A stretch of 64,000 nt of DNA from positions 1 through 64,000 of the forward strand of contig NZ_JAFB01000004.1 of NCBI RefSeq assembly GCF_000519205.1, given 5' to 3'. Below, piece after piece: positions 27,385 through 39,277 of this stretch. Every line of letters begins with the position of its first letter. Position 1 is the first letter of the stretch. The translations under genes and the position numbers were made by a program. The notes beneath the pieces were generated by a model. That model ran no database searches. It was not told the origin of the DNA and saw nothing but the letters and a program-made list of their open reading frames with translations. The stretch is from Amycolatopsis taiwanensis DSM 45107 (GTDB taxonomy: Bacteria; Actinomycetota; Actinomycetes; Mycobacteriales; Pseudonocardiaceae).

Positions 27385-27433
27385 GCATCGGGGAATGACC
27401 CTGATCCGGAATCTCAGGGAGGTTCCCCGATGC
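27385..27433. promoter_or_regulatory. Nested inverted repeats between the divergent kinase and PspC genes
   Basis: The outer arms GCATCGGGGAA (27385-27395) and TTCCCCGATGC (27423-27433) are perfect 11-bp complements. They enclose CCCTGA (27399-27404) and TCAGGG (27414-27419). The right arms cover a GGGAGG site and an in-frame ATG at 27430. This is either a DNA operator for the adjacent response regulator or an RNA hairpin masking that start. Confidence 0.6.
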
Positions 27434-27465
27434 GTACGCACGCGGACTGCCGCATGCTCTTGGTC

Positions 27466-28713
27466 ATGAGTGGCGCAAACGCAGCATCGAGCTCGCCTGG
27501 ACCGGGCGGCTTCGAGGAGACTCTCAAGGACTTCTGGGCCAGCCGCCCGCGACGTCCGATTCACGGCCGCAAGGTCGCCGGGGTCGCCGCCGGAATCGGC
27601 AACCGGTACGGCATCGACCCGGTGCTCGTCCGGGTGGCGTTCGTGACCGCCACCATCTTCGGTGGCGCCGGCGTGTCCCTCTATCTGCTGTCCTGGCTGC
27701 TGTTCCCCGGGGAGTACGACGAAGTTTCGCCGATCGAGGCGCTGGCCGGACACCACCGGAGCTCGATGTCCAAGGGCTTCACGATCGCGCTGATCGTCCT
27801 GTTCTTCCCGCTCACCAGTTGGGCCTTCGCCGGTGGGTGGTTCAGCGGGGGCGGCGTGATCGGACTGGCGATGCTGGTGACCGCGCTCTACCTGCTGCAC
27901 CGCAGTCGCGGGCAGTTCAACCGGCCGGTCGCTCCAGTCGTCGAGAAAGCGACCGGCGCCGCCTTCTCCATGTCGTCGTCGGCGCCCTCGGCGGAACGAT
28001 CGTCGAGCTGGGACCCGCTCGGCGCGGCGCCGCTGGGCTGGGATCTGCCGGATCCCGCACCCGCGCCGACACCACCACCCCCACGGAAACCCGCACCATC
28101 GCGCCGGCGCAATTCCGCGGTCGGCCTCGCCACCTTCGCGGTCGCACTGGTCGTGGCCGGCGTCGGAGCGGCGCTGGGCAGCAGTGGGGTGACCTGGTTC
28201 TCGGTGCAGCACATCATCGGCCTGGCGCTGGGCGTGCTGGGGGTGGGCATGGTCACCGGCGCCTTCCTCAACGGCGGCCGGGGCCTGATCGGCTGGGCGA
28301 TCCCGCTGTCCATCGCCGGGCTGGTGACGACCGCGGTGCCGATCAGCGACTACACCGGCGGCTACGGGAACATCACTGCCGTGCCACACACCGCCGCCGA
28401 GGTTCAGCGGGTGTACCAGCACACCGCGGGTGACATCGACCTCGACCTCACCCGGTTGGACGCGACGGCCCCGGTCACCACGGATGTCCGCAACGGCGCC
28501 GGAAACACCACCGTCGTCGTGCCGGCCAATGCGGACGTCCGGTACAGCTGCCAGGTCCAGGCCGGCAACGTCGACTGCCTGGGCAACCAGAGCGACGGTG
28601 TGGGGAGGGCAGCGGTCACCGGCACGGATCTCGGGCCGGACGGTGTCGGCGGGCCACAGATCACCCTGAACATCAGGCAGGCCGCGGGCAGCGTGGAGGT
28701 GCGTCGTGACTGA
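27466..28713 (+). CDS. PspC-domain membrane protein
   Basis: About 415 residues. The PspC domain is at residues about 18-85 (WASRPRRPIHGRKVAGVAAGIGNRYGIDPVLVRVAFV...LLSWLLFPGEYDEV), followed by several membrane helices and a C-terminal soluble beta-rich region (DIDLDLTRLDATAPVTTDVRNGAGNTTVVVPANADVRYSC), similar to the adhesin-like tails of LiaF/PspC proteins. ATG 27466 (MSGANAAS) fits family N-termini but lacks a Shine-Dalgarno; ATG 27430 has a good one that is buried in an inverted repeat. It probably shares envelope-stress control with the divergent two-component system. Confidence 0.85.
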   Translation: MSGANAASSSPGPGGFEETLKDFWASRPRRPIHGRKVAGVAAGIGNRYGIDPVLVRVAFVTATIFGGAGVSLYLLSWLLFPGEYDEVSPIEALAGHHRSSMSKGFTIALIVLFFPLTSWAFAGGWFSGGGVIGLAMLVTALYLLHRSRGQFNRPVAPVVEKATGAAFSMSSSAPSAERSSSWDPLGAAPLGWDLPDPAPAPTPPPPRKPAPSRRRNSAVGLATFAVALVVAGVGAALGSSGVTWFSVQHIIGLALGVLGVGMVTGAFLNGGRGLIGWAIPLSIAGLVTTAVPISDYTGGYGNITAVPHTAAEVQRVYQHTAGDIDLDLTRLDATAPVTTDVRNGAGNTTVVVPANADVRYSCQVQAGNVDCLGNQSDGVGRAAVTGTDLGPDGVGGPQITLNIRQAAGSVEVRRD

Positions 28714-28930
28714 AAACCCGTACCAGTGCGAGGAAACCGAGCAGTCCCCGCAGCGTCGCCGGGTGAACTTGTTCACGCTGATCCTCGGTGTGGCCACACT
28801 CCTGGTGTCCGCCTACGTGCTCACCGATGGCGCGACCTGGTTGCCCCACCTGGACCTGCGCTGGATCCTCGCGGGCGGCGCGGTGCTCGTCGGGACGCTC
28901 ATGCTCGGCGCTTCGATGCGCCGGAAGTAG
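28706..28930 (+). CDS. Small two-helix membrane protein coupled to the PspC gene
   Basis: A 74-residue protein. A charged N-terminus (QCEETEQSPQRRR) is followed by two hydrophobic helices (LFTLILGVATLLVSAYVL and WILAGGAVLVGTLMLGASM). The GTG start overlaps the end of the PspC gene by 8 bp, so it is co-translated with it. Small membrane partners of PspC/LiaF-type proteins are common. No specific role is known. Confidence 0.75.
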   Translation: MTENPYQCEETEQSPQRRRVNLFTLILGVATLLVSAYVLTDGATWLPHLDLRWILAGGAVLVGTLMLGASMRRK

Positions 28931-28966
28931 CACACTTTTGCGCCACTGACCGGTTACAGAGTGGCA

Positions 28967-28997
28967 GCCTCCCCCGGAACGCCAACCCGGGGGAGGC
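28967..28997 (+). terminator. Terminator of the PspC operon
   Basis: GCCTCCCCCGG (28967-28977) and CCGGGGGAGGC (28987-28997) form a perfect 11-bp stem with a 9-nt loop, 36 bp after the last gene, followed by AATTGTGG. Confidence 0.75.
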
Positions 28998-29124
28998 AAT
29001 TGTGGTAGGTCGTCCGCGGCTCAGAATGAGCCGGCATTGGCTCCTACCCATCGAATCGATGGCCATGCCAGGTCGGACCGAACAGTCGAGATAGGTCAGG
29101 CCGACCGTGCTTGCGGCTCAACGA

Positions 29125-29205
29125 GTGTGGAACTCGCGCACCTTGAATGTGGAACTCACGCGCCCTGAGTGTGGGACACGCGCACCTTGAAGGTGGGACT
29201 CGCGG

Positions 29206-29212
<7 letters not shown>
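29125..29212. repeat. Tandem 22-bp units running into the guaA stop codon
   Basis: Four units of 22 bp (29125, 29147, 29169, 29191) with core TGTGG(A/G)AC(T/A)C(G/A)CGC. The last covers the guaA stop at 29206-29208. The core GGAACTCG is shared with the 21-bp arrays at 25329 and 59131. Confidence 0.75.
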
Positions 29213-30780
<1,568 letters not shown>

Positions 30781-30865
30781 CCGGCGTTTACCACCATCGT
30801 CCCAGGTGAGCTGCGCCACCGTGCCCCCGGCCCGGGTCCGCGCCCGGCGAGCCTACGGTGGGCGC

Positions 30866-32311
30866 ATGGACACGATCACTCCGCAGCCGCGGCCCGCCTG
30901 GATCGCCGGCCGGCCCGAGCAGGGCGAGGGAACGCTCCTGGTCAGCCATCCCTTCGACGGCACCGAGGTCGCCGCCGTCGCGGTGCCCGGAACGGAGCAG
31001 GTCGAGCGTGCGGTCGCCGCGGCCGCGGCCGTGGCACCGGAGTTGCGGCGGGCGCCCGCGCATGTGCGCGCCGATGCGCTCGATCTCCTCTCGCGTGGCC
31101 TGGCCGAGCGCGCCGAGGAACTGGCCGAGGTGATCACCGCGGAGAACGGCAAGCCGTTCAAATGGTCGGAAGCCGAGGTCCGCCGCGCGATCTCGGTGTT
31201 CCGGATCGCCGCGGAAGAGGCGCGCCGGTTCACCGGCGACCTGCAACGGCTCGACACCGACGAGTCGGGAGAGGGCCGGCTCGCGATGATCCGGCGGGTG
31301 CCGCGCGGACCGGTGCTCGGGATCTCGCCGTTCAACTTCCCGCTCAACCTGGTGGCGCACAAGGTGGCCCCGGCGCTTGCCGTGGGCGCCCCGATCATCG
31401 TCAAGCCCGCGCCGCGCACCCCGCTGTCCGCACTGATTCTCGGCGAACTCCTCGCGGAGACAGGCCTGCCGGAAGGCGCGTTCTCCGTGCTGCCGCTCGG
31501 CAATGAGGAAACCAGGGCGCTGGTGGCCGACCCTCGGCTGCCGGTGGTCTCCTTCACCGGCTCGGGCCCGGTGGGCTGGGCGCTGGCCGAAGCGGCGCCG
31601 CGCAAGCACGTGGTGCTGGAGCTGGGCGGAAACGCGGCCGCCGTCGTACTCGGCGACTGGCCCGACCTGCCCGGAGCGGCGGCCCGCATCGCCACCTTCG
31701 GCAACTATCAGGCCGGACAATCCTGTATCGCGGTGCAGCGGGTGATCGTGGAGCGCTCGGTCGCCGACGAATTCGTGCCCGCGCTCGTGTCCGCCGTGGC
31801 GGCGCTGAACACCGGCGACCCGTACGACACCGGTGTCGATGTCGGCCCGGTGGTGGACGAAGCCGCCGCGAAGCGGATCATGGACTGGATCGCGGAGGCG
31901 GTGGCCGGTGGCGCGAAGGTTCTCACCGGAGGCACGAGGGAAGGCACGAGCGTCGAGCCGACCGTGCTCACCGACGTCCCGCCGGATGCCAGGGCGTGGG
32001 CGGACGAGATCTTCGGGCCGGTGCTCGCGGTATCCGTTGTGGACAGTGCGGATGAGGCCCTGGCGGCGGTCAACGCGTCGGCGTTCGGTCTGCAGGCCGG
32101 CATCTTCACCCGCGATCTCCCGCTGGCGTTCCGGGCTTCCGCGGAGCTGGAGGTCGGCGGGGTGATCATCGGCGACGTGCCGTCGTACCGGGCCGATCAG
32201 ATGCCCTATGGCGGGGTGAAAGGTTCCGGCGTCGGCCGCGAAGGCGTGCTGGCGGCGATGCGCGACCTCACCGAGGACCGGGTCACGGTGTTCGCCGGGA
32301 TCGACCTATAG
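30866..32311 (+). CDS. Aldehyde dehydrogenase (NAD(P)-dependent)
   Basis: A 481-residue ALDH superfamily enzyme. The fold motifs FNFPLNLVAHK, the general base Glu in LELGGNAAAVVL and the nucleophile Cys in GQSCIAVQR are present, as is EIFGPVLAV. The sequence is closest by eye to lactaldehyde/glyceraldehyde-3-phosphate (non-phosphorylating) or succinate-semialdehyde types; the substrate is not decidable. ATG 30866 is 85 bp from the divergent guaA start. The stop overlaps the convergent choD gene by 6 bp. Confidence 0.9.
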   Translation: MDTITPQPRPAWIAGRPEQGEGTLLVSHPFDGTEVAAVAVPGTEQVERAVAAAAAVAPELRRAPAHVRADALDLLSRGLAERAEELAEVITAENGKPFKWSEAEVRRAISVFRIAAEEARRFTGDLQRLDTDESGEGRLAMIRRVPRGPVLGISPFNFPLNLVAHKVAPALAVGAPIIVKPAPRTPLSALILGELLAETGLPEGAFSVLPLGNEETRALVADPRLPVVSFTGSGPVGWALAEAAPRKHVVLELGGNAAAVVLGDWPDLPGAAARIATFGNYQAGQSCIAVQRVIVERSVADEFVPALVSAVAALNTGDPYDTGVDVGPVVDEAAAKRIMDWIAEAVAGGAKVLTGGTREGTSVEPTVLTDVPPDARAWADEIFGPVLAVSVVDSADEALAAVNASAFGLQAGIFTRDLPLAFRASAELEVGGVIIGDVPSYRADQMPYGGVKGSGVGREGVLAAMRDLTEDRVTVFAGIDL

Positions 32312-34060
32312 CCGCAGGGCCGTCGGGGCACCGTCGGGAACGGCCGGTTCCTTCGGCGCGACCGGGTCCAGCCGGCGGTAGCCCGCGGTCTGGTCCGGGC
32401 GCGGATCGGCTTCGCCCTTGTTCGGCCACAGGGAGAACGCTCGCTCGGCCTGGGCGGTGATGGTGAGCGCCGGGTTGACACCGAGGTTCGCACTGATCGC
32501 CGTACCGTCCACAACGGACAGCCCTGGATAGCCGAACACCCGGTGGTACGGGTCGATGACGCCCTCCGAAGCGTTCGCCCCGATCGGCGCGCCGCCGATG
32601 AAGTGCGCGGTCAGCGGGATGTTGAAGATCTCGCCCCAGGTGCCACCGGCCACGCCGCCGATGTGCTCGGCCGTGCGCAGGTTCGCCCGGTGCCCGGCCT
32701 CGATGAAGGTGGGATTCGGCTCGCCGTGGCCCTGCTTCGAGGTGTACCGGCGGCCGAACAGTCCTCGCCTGGTGAAGGTGGTGATCGAGTTGTCCAGGCT
32801 CTGCATCACCAGCAGGATGACCGTCCGCTCGCTCCACCTGCGGCTGTTGAGCAGGGACACCGTTTGCCGCGGGTGCCTCGCGACGAATCGCAGGGCCTGG
32901 ACCCACCGCGGCACTGCCGAGGCGCCATCCGTGGCGATGGTCTGCAGCAGGCTCATCGCGTTGCTGCCCTTGCCATAGCGCACGGGCTCGATGTGAGTCG
33001 TCTCGTCGGGATGGATGGACGACGTGATGGCCACGCCCCGGCTGAAATCCCGGTCGGGGTCGACCGTGCGCCGGGCGGCGCCGATGATCGCCTCCGAGTT
33101 GGTCCTGGTGAGCTCGCCCAGCCGCGGTGACAGCCGGGGCAGCGCGCCGGTGTCCCGCATCCGGTGCAGCAGACGCTGGGTTCCCCAGGTGCCGGCGGCC
33201 AGCACGACCTTCTCCGCGGTGAGCGTTCGCCGGCACCGCGACGACGAGCTGCCGGTCCGGCGGATGTCGACCTCGAACCGGCCGTCTCCGTGCGGCCGGA
33301 CGGCGGTGACCGTGGTCATCGGAATGACCTTCGCGCCGCCGCGTTCAGCCAGGTAGAGATAGTTCTTGACCAGGGTGTTCTTCGCGCCCACCCGGCAGCC
33401 GGTCATGCACGACCCGCATTCGGTGCAGCCGGTGCGCCGGGGACCCACGCCGCCGAAGTACGGATCGTCGACGGTCTCGCCGGGCTTGCCGAAATACACC
33501 CCGACCGGCGTCGGGCGAAAGGTGTCCGCCACCCCCAGATCGGCGGCGACCTTGCGCATCACCTCGTCCGACGGCGTGATGGTGGGATTGGTGACCACGC
33601 CCAGCATGCGGCTCGCCTGGTCGTAGTAGGGCGCCAGCTCGGACTCCCAGTCCGTGATGTGCGCCCACTGCCGGTCGGTGTAGAAGGGCTTGAGCGGCCG
33701 GTACAGCGTGTTGGCGTAGACCAGCGATCCGCCGCCGACACCCGCGCCGGCGAGGATCATGACGTCCCGGAGCAGATGCACGCGCTGGATGCCGAAGCAG
33801 CCGAGCGGGGGCGCCCACAGGTATCGCCTGAGGTCCCAGGAGGTCTCCGCGAACTCGTCGTCGGCGAACCGGCGGCCCGCCTCGATGACGGCTACCCGGT
33901 AGCCCTTCTCGGTCAGCCGCAGGGCGGCGACGCTGCCCCCGAAGCCGGAACCGACAACGATCACGTCAAAGGGGTCTGAGGGCTTGCCCCCAGTCGGGGG
34001 CGTGGGGGCAGAGCCCCCACAGAAGGCAGAGTCAGCGGCGTTGCTGTTACCCGTGGTCAC
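32306..34060 (-). CDS. choD: GMC-family oxidoreductase (cholesterol-oxidase-like)
   Basis: A 584-residue FAD enzyme of the glucose-methanol-choline family. The ADP-binding loop is VIVVGSGFGGSVAALRL and the FAD-covering motif GAGVGGGSLVYANTL. A Cys cluster GCTECGSCMTGCRVGAKNT is characteristic of the actinobacterial ChoD group. The C-terminal NPALTITAQAERA holds the active-site region. Its place beside guaB3-guaB2 matches Rv3409c. Activity on cholesterol is debated for that protein, so the substrate is uncertain. The first 25 residues are low-complexity and the start may be later. Confidence 0.9.
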   Translation of the reverse strand: MTTGNSNAADSAFCGGSAPTPPTGGKPSDPFDVIVVGSGFGGSVAALRLTEKGYRVAVIEAGRRFADDEFAETSWDLRRYLWAPPLGCFGIQRVHLLRDVMILAGAGVGGGSLVYANTLYRPLKPFYTDRQWAHITDWESELAPYYDQASRMLGVVTNPTITPSDEVMRKVAADLGVADTFRPTPVGVYFGKPGETVDDPYFGGVGPRRTGCTECGSCMTGCRVGAKNTLVKNYLYLAERGGAKVIPMTTVTAVRPHGDGRFEVDIRRTGSSSSRCRRTLTAEKVVLAAGTWGTQRLLHRMRDTGALPRLSPRLGELTRTNSEAIIGAARRTVDPDRDFSRGVAITSSIHPDETTHIEPVRYGKGSNAMSLLQTIATDGASAVPRWVQALRFVARHPRQTVSLLNSRRWSERTVILLVMQSLDNSITTFTRRGLFGRRYTSKQGHGEPNPTFIEAGHRANLRTAEHIGGVAGGTWGEIFNIPLTAHFIGGAPIGANASEGVIDPYHRVFGYPGLSVVDGTAISANLGVNPALTITAQAERAFSLWPNKGEADPRPDQTAGYRRLDPVAPKEPAVPDGAPTALRL

Positions 34061-34086
34061 AGGTGCAGCCTAGTCAAAACCGCTAG

Positions 34087-34180
34087 GGCATGAGTGACCC
34101 GTTACTCCCCGAAATCGGCATGAACTCCTCACTCATGCCTGGACTTTCGGCATGGACGGACCACTCATGCACGGGTTACC
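34087..34180. repeat. Tandem 30-32-bp units abutting the guaB3 stop codon
   Basis: Three units beginning GGCATG (34087, 34117, 34149), each containing a CACTCATG or TGAGTGA segment. The last unit overlaps the guaB3 stop at 34176. They read GCATGAGTG... on the minus strand. This is the same placement as the arrays at 25329, 29125 and 59131 but a different sequence. Confidence 0.65.
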
Positions 34181-35306
34181 TACGGACCGACAGGCCGACC
34201 TTCTGGAACTCCTTGAGGTCGGAGTAGCCCGTCTTCGCCAGTGCGCGACGAAGGGCGCCGAACAGGTTCACCGCACCCTCGGCGTCCGACGAAGGCCCGT
34301 ACAGCAGGGTCTTGAGATCCACCTTGAGGTCGGGCCCGGCCGCGACCCGCGACCGCGGCAGCGAGGGATGCGCGGCGGCCGCCGTCCAGTACAGGCCGTG
34401 TCCCGGCGCCTCGGAGGCCGCCGCGAGGGGCGCGCCGAGCATCACGGCGTCCGCACCACAAGCGATGGCCTTGGCGATGTCGCCGGACGACGTCATGCCC
34501 CCGTCGGCCAGCACGTGGACGTACCGGCCACCGGTCTCGTCGAGATAGTCCCGCCGGGCCGCGGCCGCGTCGATGATGGCCGTCGCCATCGGCACGCCGA
34601 TGCCCAGCACGCGGTCGGTGCTGGTGATGCCCGGCGTGTACCCGTGGCCGACGATCACCCCGGCGGCGCCGGTGCGCATCAGGTGCATGGCGGTCCGGTA
34701 GTCGGCCACCCCGCCGGCGATCACCGGCACGTCCAGCCGGCCGATGAAGTCCTTGAGATCCAACGGGTCGTCGTCGCGGGCGACGTGCTCGGCGGACACG
34801 ATCGTGCCCTGCACCACGAGGATCTCCACCCCGGCCGCGATCAGGTGCGGGGTGAGCTCGGCGGCGTGCTGGGGGCTCACCCGGGCGGCCACGGTGGCAC
34901 CGGACTCGCGCACGGTCCGCAGCGCCTGGCCGAGCAGTTCGGGCTGCACCGGCGCCGAGTGCAGTTCCTGCAGCAGCCGCACCAGCGCGGTCGGATCCTC
35001 GTCCTTGGCCGTCTCGGCAAGCCGGCCGATCGCCGCCTCGGCGTCGGCGTGGCGGGCCCACAGGCCCTCCGCGTTGAGCACGCCCAGCCCGCCGAGCTTG
35101 CCGATCGCCACCGCGCTCTCCGGCGACACGACGGCGTCCGTCGGATGCGTCACCAGCGGCAGGTCGAACCGGTAGGCGTCGATCTGCCAGGCGGTGGACA
35201 CAACGGCGGACGAGCGCGTCCGCCGCGACGGGACGATCTCCACGTCGTCGAGGTCGTACGCCCGCCGCGCGGTACGCCCCATGCCGATCTCGACCAGATC
35301 CCGCAC
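34176..35306 (-). CDS. guaB3: GuaB3, IMP dehydrogenase-related protein
   Basis: A 376-residue IMPDH/GMPR-type barrel without CBS domains, as in GuaB3. The phosphate-binding region reads VIVGHGYTPGITSTDRVLGIGVPMATA, where the catalytic Cys of IMPDH (SICTT) is absent. The flap region [23 protein letters not shown] is present. The Cys loss suggests it is not a standard IMPDH, as reported for the mycobacterial protein. GTG 35306 has AAAGGA 7 nt upstream. It is transcribed with guaB2. Confidence 0.92.
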   Translation of the reverse strand: MRDLVEIGMGRTARRAYDLDDVEIVPSRRTRSSAVVSTAWQIDAYRFDLPLVTHPTDAVVSPESAVAIGKLGGLGVLNAEGLWARHADAEAAIGRLAETAKDEDPTALVRLLQELHSAPVQPELLGQALRTVRESGATVAARVSPQHAAELTPHLIAAGVEILVVQGTIVSAEHVARDDDPLDLKDFIGRLDVPVIAGGVADYRTAMHLMRTGAAGVIVGHGYTPGITSTDRVLGIGVPMATAIIDAAAARRDYLDETGGRYVHVLADGGMTSSGDIAKAIACGADAVMLGAPLAAASEAPGHGLYWTAAAAHPSLPRSRVAAGPDLKVDLKTLLYGPSSDAEGAVNLFGALRRALAKTGYSDLKEFQKVGLSVRR

Positions 35307-35376
35307 GTAAAGATCCTTTCCTGCCGCCGATCCCGGCGGCCCGTTCTCGCCCGGTGACTCGACGCGGCCGGACAGC

Positions 35377-37467
<2,091 letters not shown>

Positions 37468-37530
37468 CTACGGATAACCGGAGCCGAGCCAGGCAGGCGC
37501 GCCCCCGTTCTCACGCATAGCGTGCACACC

Positions 37531-37563
37531 ACGAATGCGGCCGGTTTCACCGGCCGCATTCGT
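37531..37563. terminator. Bidirectional terminator between DUF5319 and rsdA
   Basis: Perfect 15-bp arms ACGAATGCGGCCGGT (37531-37545) and ACCGGCCGCATTCGT (37549-37563) with a 3-nt loop, between converging genes. Confidence 0.8.
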
Positions 37564-37572
37564 GGGCTCGGG

Positions 37573-38496
37573 TCAGTTATCGCCGGAAGATTCGTTGTGG
37601 AACGGTGCGACGGGCCCGCCGCCGGCGCCCGAGGTCGTGTCCGAACGGCCCGCGCTCCCGCCCGCCGGGGGCTGGGTCGAGGTGGTGGGCGCCGAAGTTT
37701 CGGAACTCGGCGACGTGCTGGGCGTCGTCGTCGACGAGGGCGGCGTCGTGGTGGTCGTCGGCGTAGTGCTCGTGGGCGAGGCCGACGAGGACTCGGAGGA
37801 CGCCGGCGGACTGGTGGACACCGGCGGCAATGTCACTTGCCCTGGGTTCTGCAACCGCTCGCTGAGCTGCCTGTGCTCGGCCATCAGCTGGCGCAGGTTG
37901 TCCTCCTCGGCGACGTCCTTCAGGTTCACCGCCGCCGCCGCGAGCGCCTGCTGGGCGGCGATGATGTTGCCCTGCGCGATCGCGATGCTGGCCTGCTGCA
38001 AATCGGTGCGGGCAGCCGAGGCCGCCTCGACCGAACGCGCGTGGTCGGCGTACAGCACCTTCGTCAGGCCCCACAGCGTGTCGCCGGGCTGCGCACTGCG
38101 CGCGGCGATGCTGGTGCCGGTGAACGCGATCGCCAGCACCGCGGCAGCAGCCGCGACCGGCACCAGGAGGCGACGCCGGCGGGCCCGCTTCCCGTGCCGC
38201 TTTGCCAGCGACGCGGTCTTCACCGTGGTGACCGCGGTGTCGGTGTCGACCAGTTCCGCCAGCGGCTCGCTGTCGATGTCCCGCCGCCACGCCAGCAGCA
38301 GCGCGTTGAGCTCCTGATCGCCGAGGTCGTCGGCCAGCTCGGGGTCGGAACCGCCGAGCGCGTCCAACAGCGCCTCGTCGGCGTTGATCGCGGACAGGTC
38401 GGCCTCGAAGGCGGCTTGCGAGGCGCCCATGGTGTCGTCGAGCCCGAGCTTCTCGAGCTGATGTCTGACCTCGTCGCGACTTTCGCGGTCGGCCAC
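37573..38496 (-). CDS. rsdA: Anti-sigma-D factor (RsdA)
   Basis: A 307-residue membrane anti-sigma factor. The cytoplasmic N-terminus has the RsdA sigma-binding pattern (ADLSAINADEALLDALGG ... LNALLLAWRRDID). It is followed by a basic stretch, one helix (LLVPVAAAAAVLAIAFTG), an extracellular helical region (residues about 140-220) and a Thr/Ser/Pro-rich tail. It should hold SigD at the membrane; release in mycobacteria is proteolytic. Its GTG immediately follows the sigD stop (TGAGTG). Confidence 0.9.
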   Translation of the reverse strand: MADRESRDEVRHQLEKLGLDDTMGASQAAFEADLSAINADEALLDALGGSDPELADDLGDQELNALLLAWRRDIDSEPLAELVDTDTAVTTVKTASLAKRHGKRARRRRLLVPVAAAAAVLAIAFTGTSIAARSAQPGDTLWGLTKVLYADHARSVEAASAARTDLQQASIAIAQGNIIAAQQALAAAAVNLKDVAEEDNLRQLMAEHRQLSERLQNPGQVTLPPVSTSPPASSESSSASPTSTTPTTTTTPPSSTTTPSTSPSSETSAPTTSTQPPAGGSAGRSDTTSGAGGGPVAPFHNESSGDN

Positions 38497-39069
38497 TCAG
38501 GCCACCTCCTCAGACGCCAGCGCCTTGCGGAGTCGCGCGAGGGCGCGATGCTGGGCCACCCGGACCGCGCCCGGGGTCGAATCGACTGCTTCCGCGGTCT
38601 CTTCCGCGGATAGACCTACGACCACTCGGAGCACCACGATCTCGCGTTGTTTGTCCGGCAACACCTGAAGCAGTTGTGCCATGCGGCCGTTCAGCTCCCC
38701 CTGTAGGGCGTGCTGCTCCGGACCTATGCCCCGCTCGACCTCGTCGGGAATCTCCGCGACCGGCTCGGCCCGGTTACGAGCCGCCGCCCGGTGCGCATCG
38801 GCAACCTTGTGCTGGGCTATGCCGTACACGAAGGCCAGGAAAGGGCGGCCTTGGTCACGGTACGAAGGCAGAGCCGTGAGCACCGCGAGACACACCTCCT
38901 GAGCCACATCGTCTGCCGAAGCGAACGAACGCTCCTGCCGGCCAACCCGGGCGCGGCAGTACCGCACCACAAGGGGACGAATCGAGGCAAGCAGCCGCTC
39001 CACCGCCTCGGGATCACCCTCGACGGCGGCGGCGACTGGCTCGTCCAGCCCATCCCCCACATTGGTCAT
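38497..39069 (-). CDS. sigD: ECF sigma factor SigD
   Basis: About 190 residues. Region 2 is SADDVAQEVCLAVLTALPSYRDQGRPFLAFVYGIAQHKVADAHR and region 4 is LPDKQREIVVLRVVVGLSAEETAEAV...RVAQHRALARLRKAL. Placement before rsdA and after the BldM-like gene matches Rv3414c. ATG 39069 (MTNVGDGL) is chosen over an upstream in-frame extension that lies within the promoter region. Activity is set by the anti-sigma factor encoded next. Confidence 0.93.
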   Translation of the reverse strand: MTNVGDGLDEPVAAAVEGDPEAVERLLASIRPLVVRYCRARVGRQERSFASADDVAQEVCLAVLTALPSYRDQGRPFLAFVYGIAQHKVADAHRAAARNRAEPVAEIPDEVERGIGPEQHALQGELNGRMAQLLQVLPDKQREIVVLRVVVGLSAEETAEAVDSTPGAVRVAQHRALARLRKALASEEVA

Positions 39070-39277
39070 CGCAGACCACAGTCCCAGCGTTACGTGTAGG
39101 CGTACAAGAATGACGGCGTGCGACGTCCACATCCCTCACGCCGGTGATGCCTACCGTACCTTCCGGCCCCCGCCTCGCTGTTGCACGGTCGGCCCGGCGC
39201 GCCGCCTGGCGGTGGCGCCGGCGGCTCCGGCGGGGTCGGCAGAACCTTCATCGAACGACGGGCCTGCGGTTTCACGG

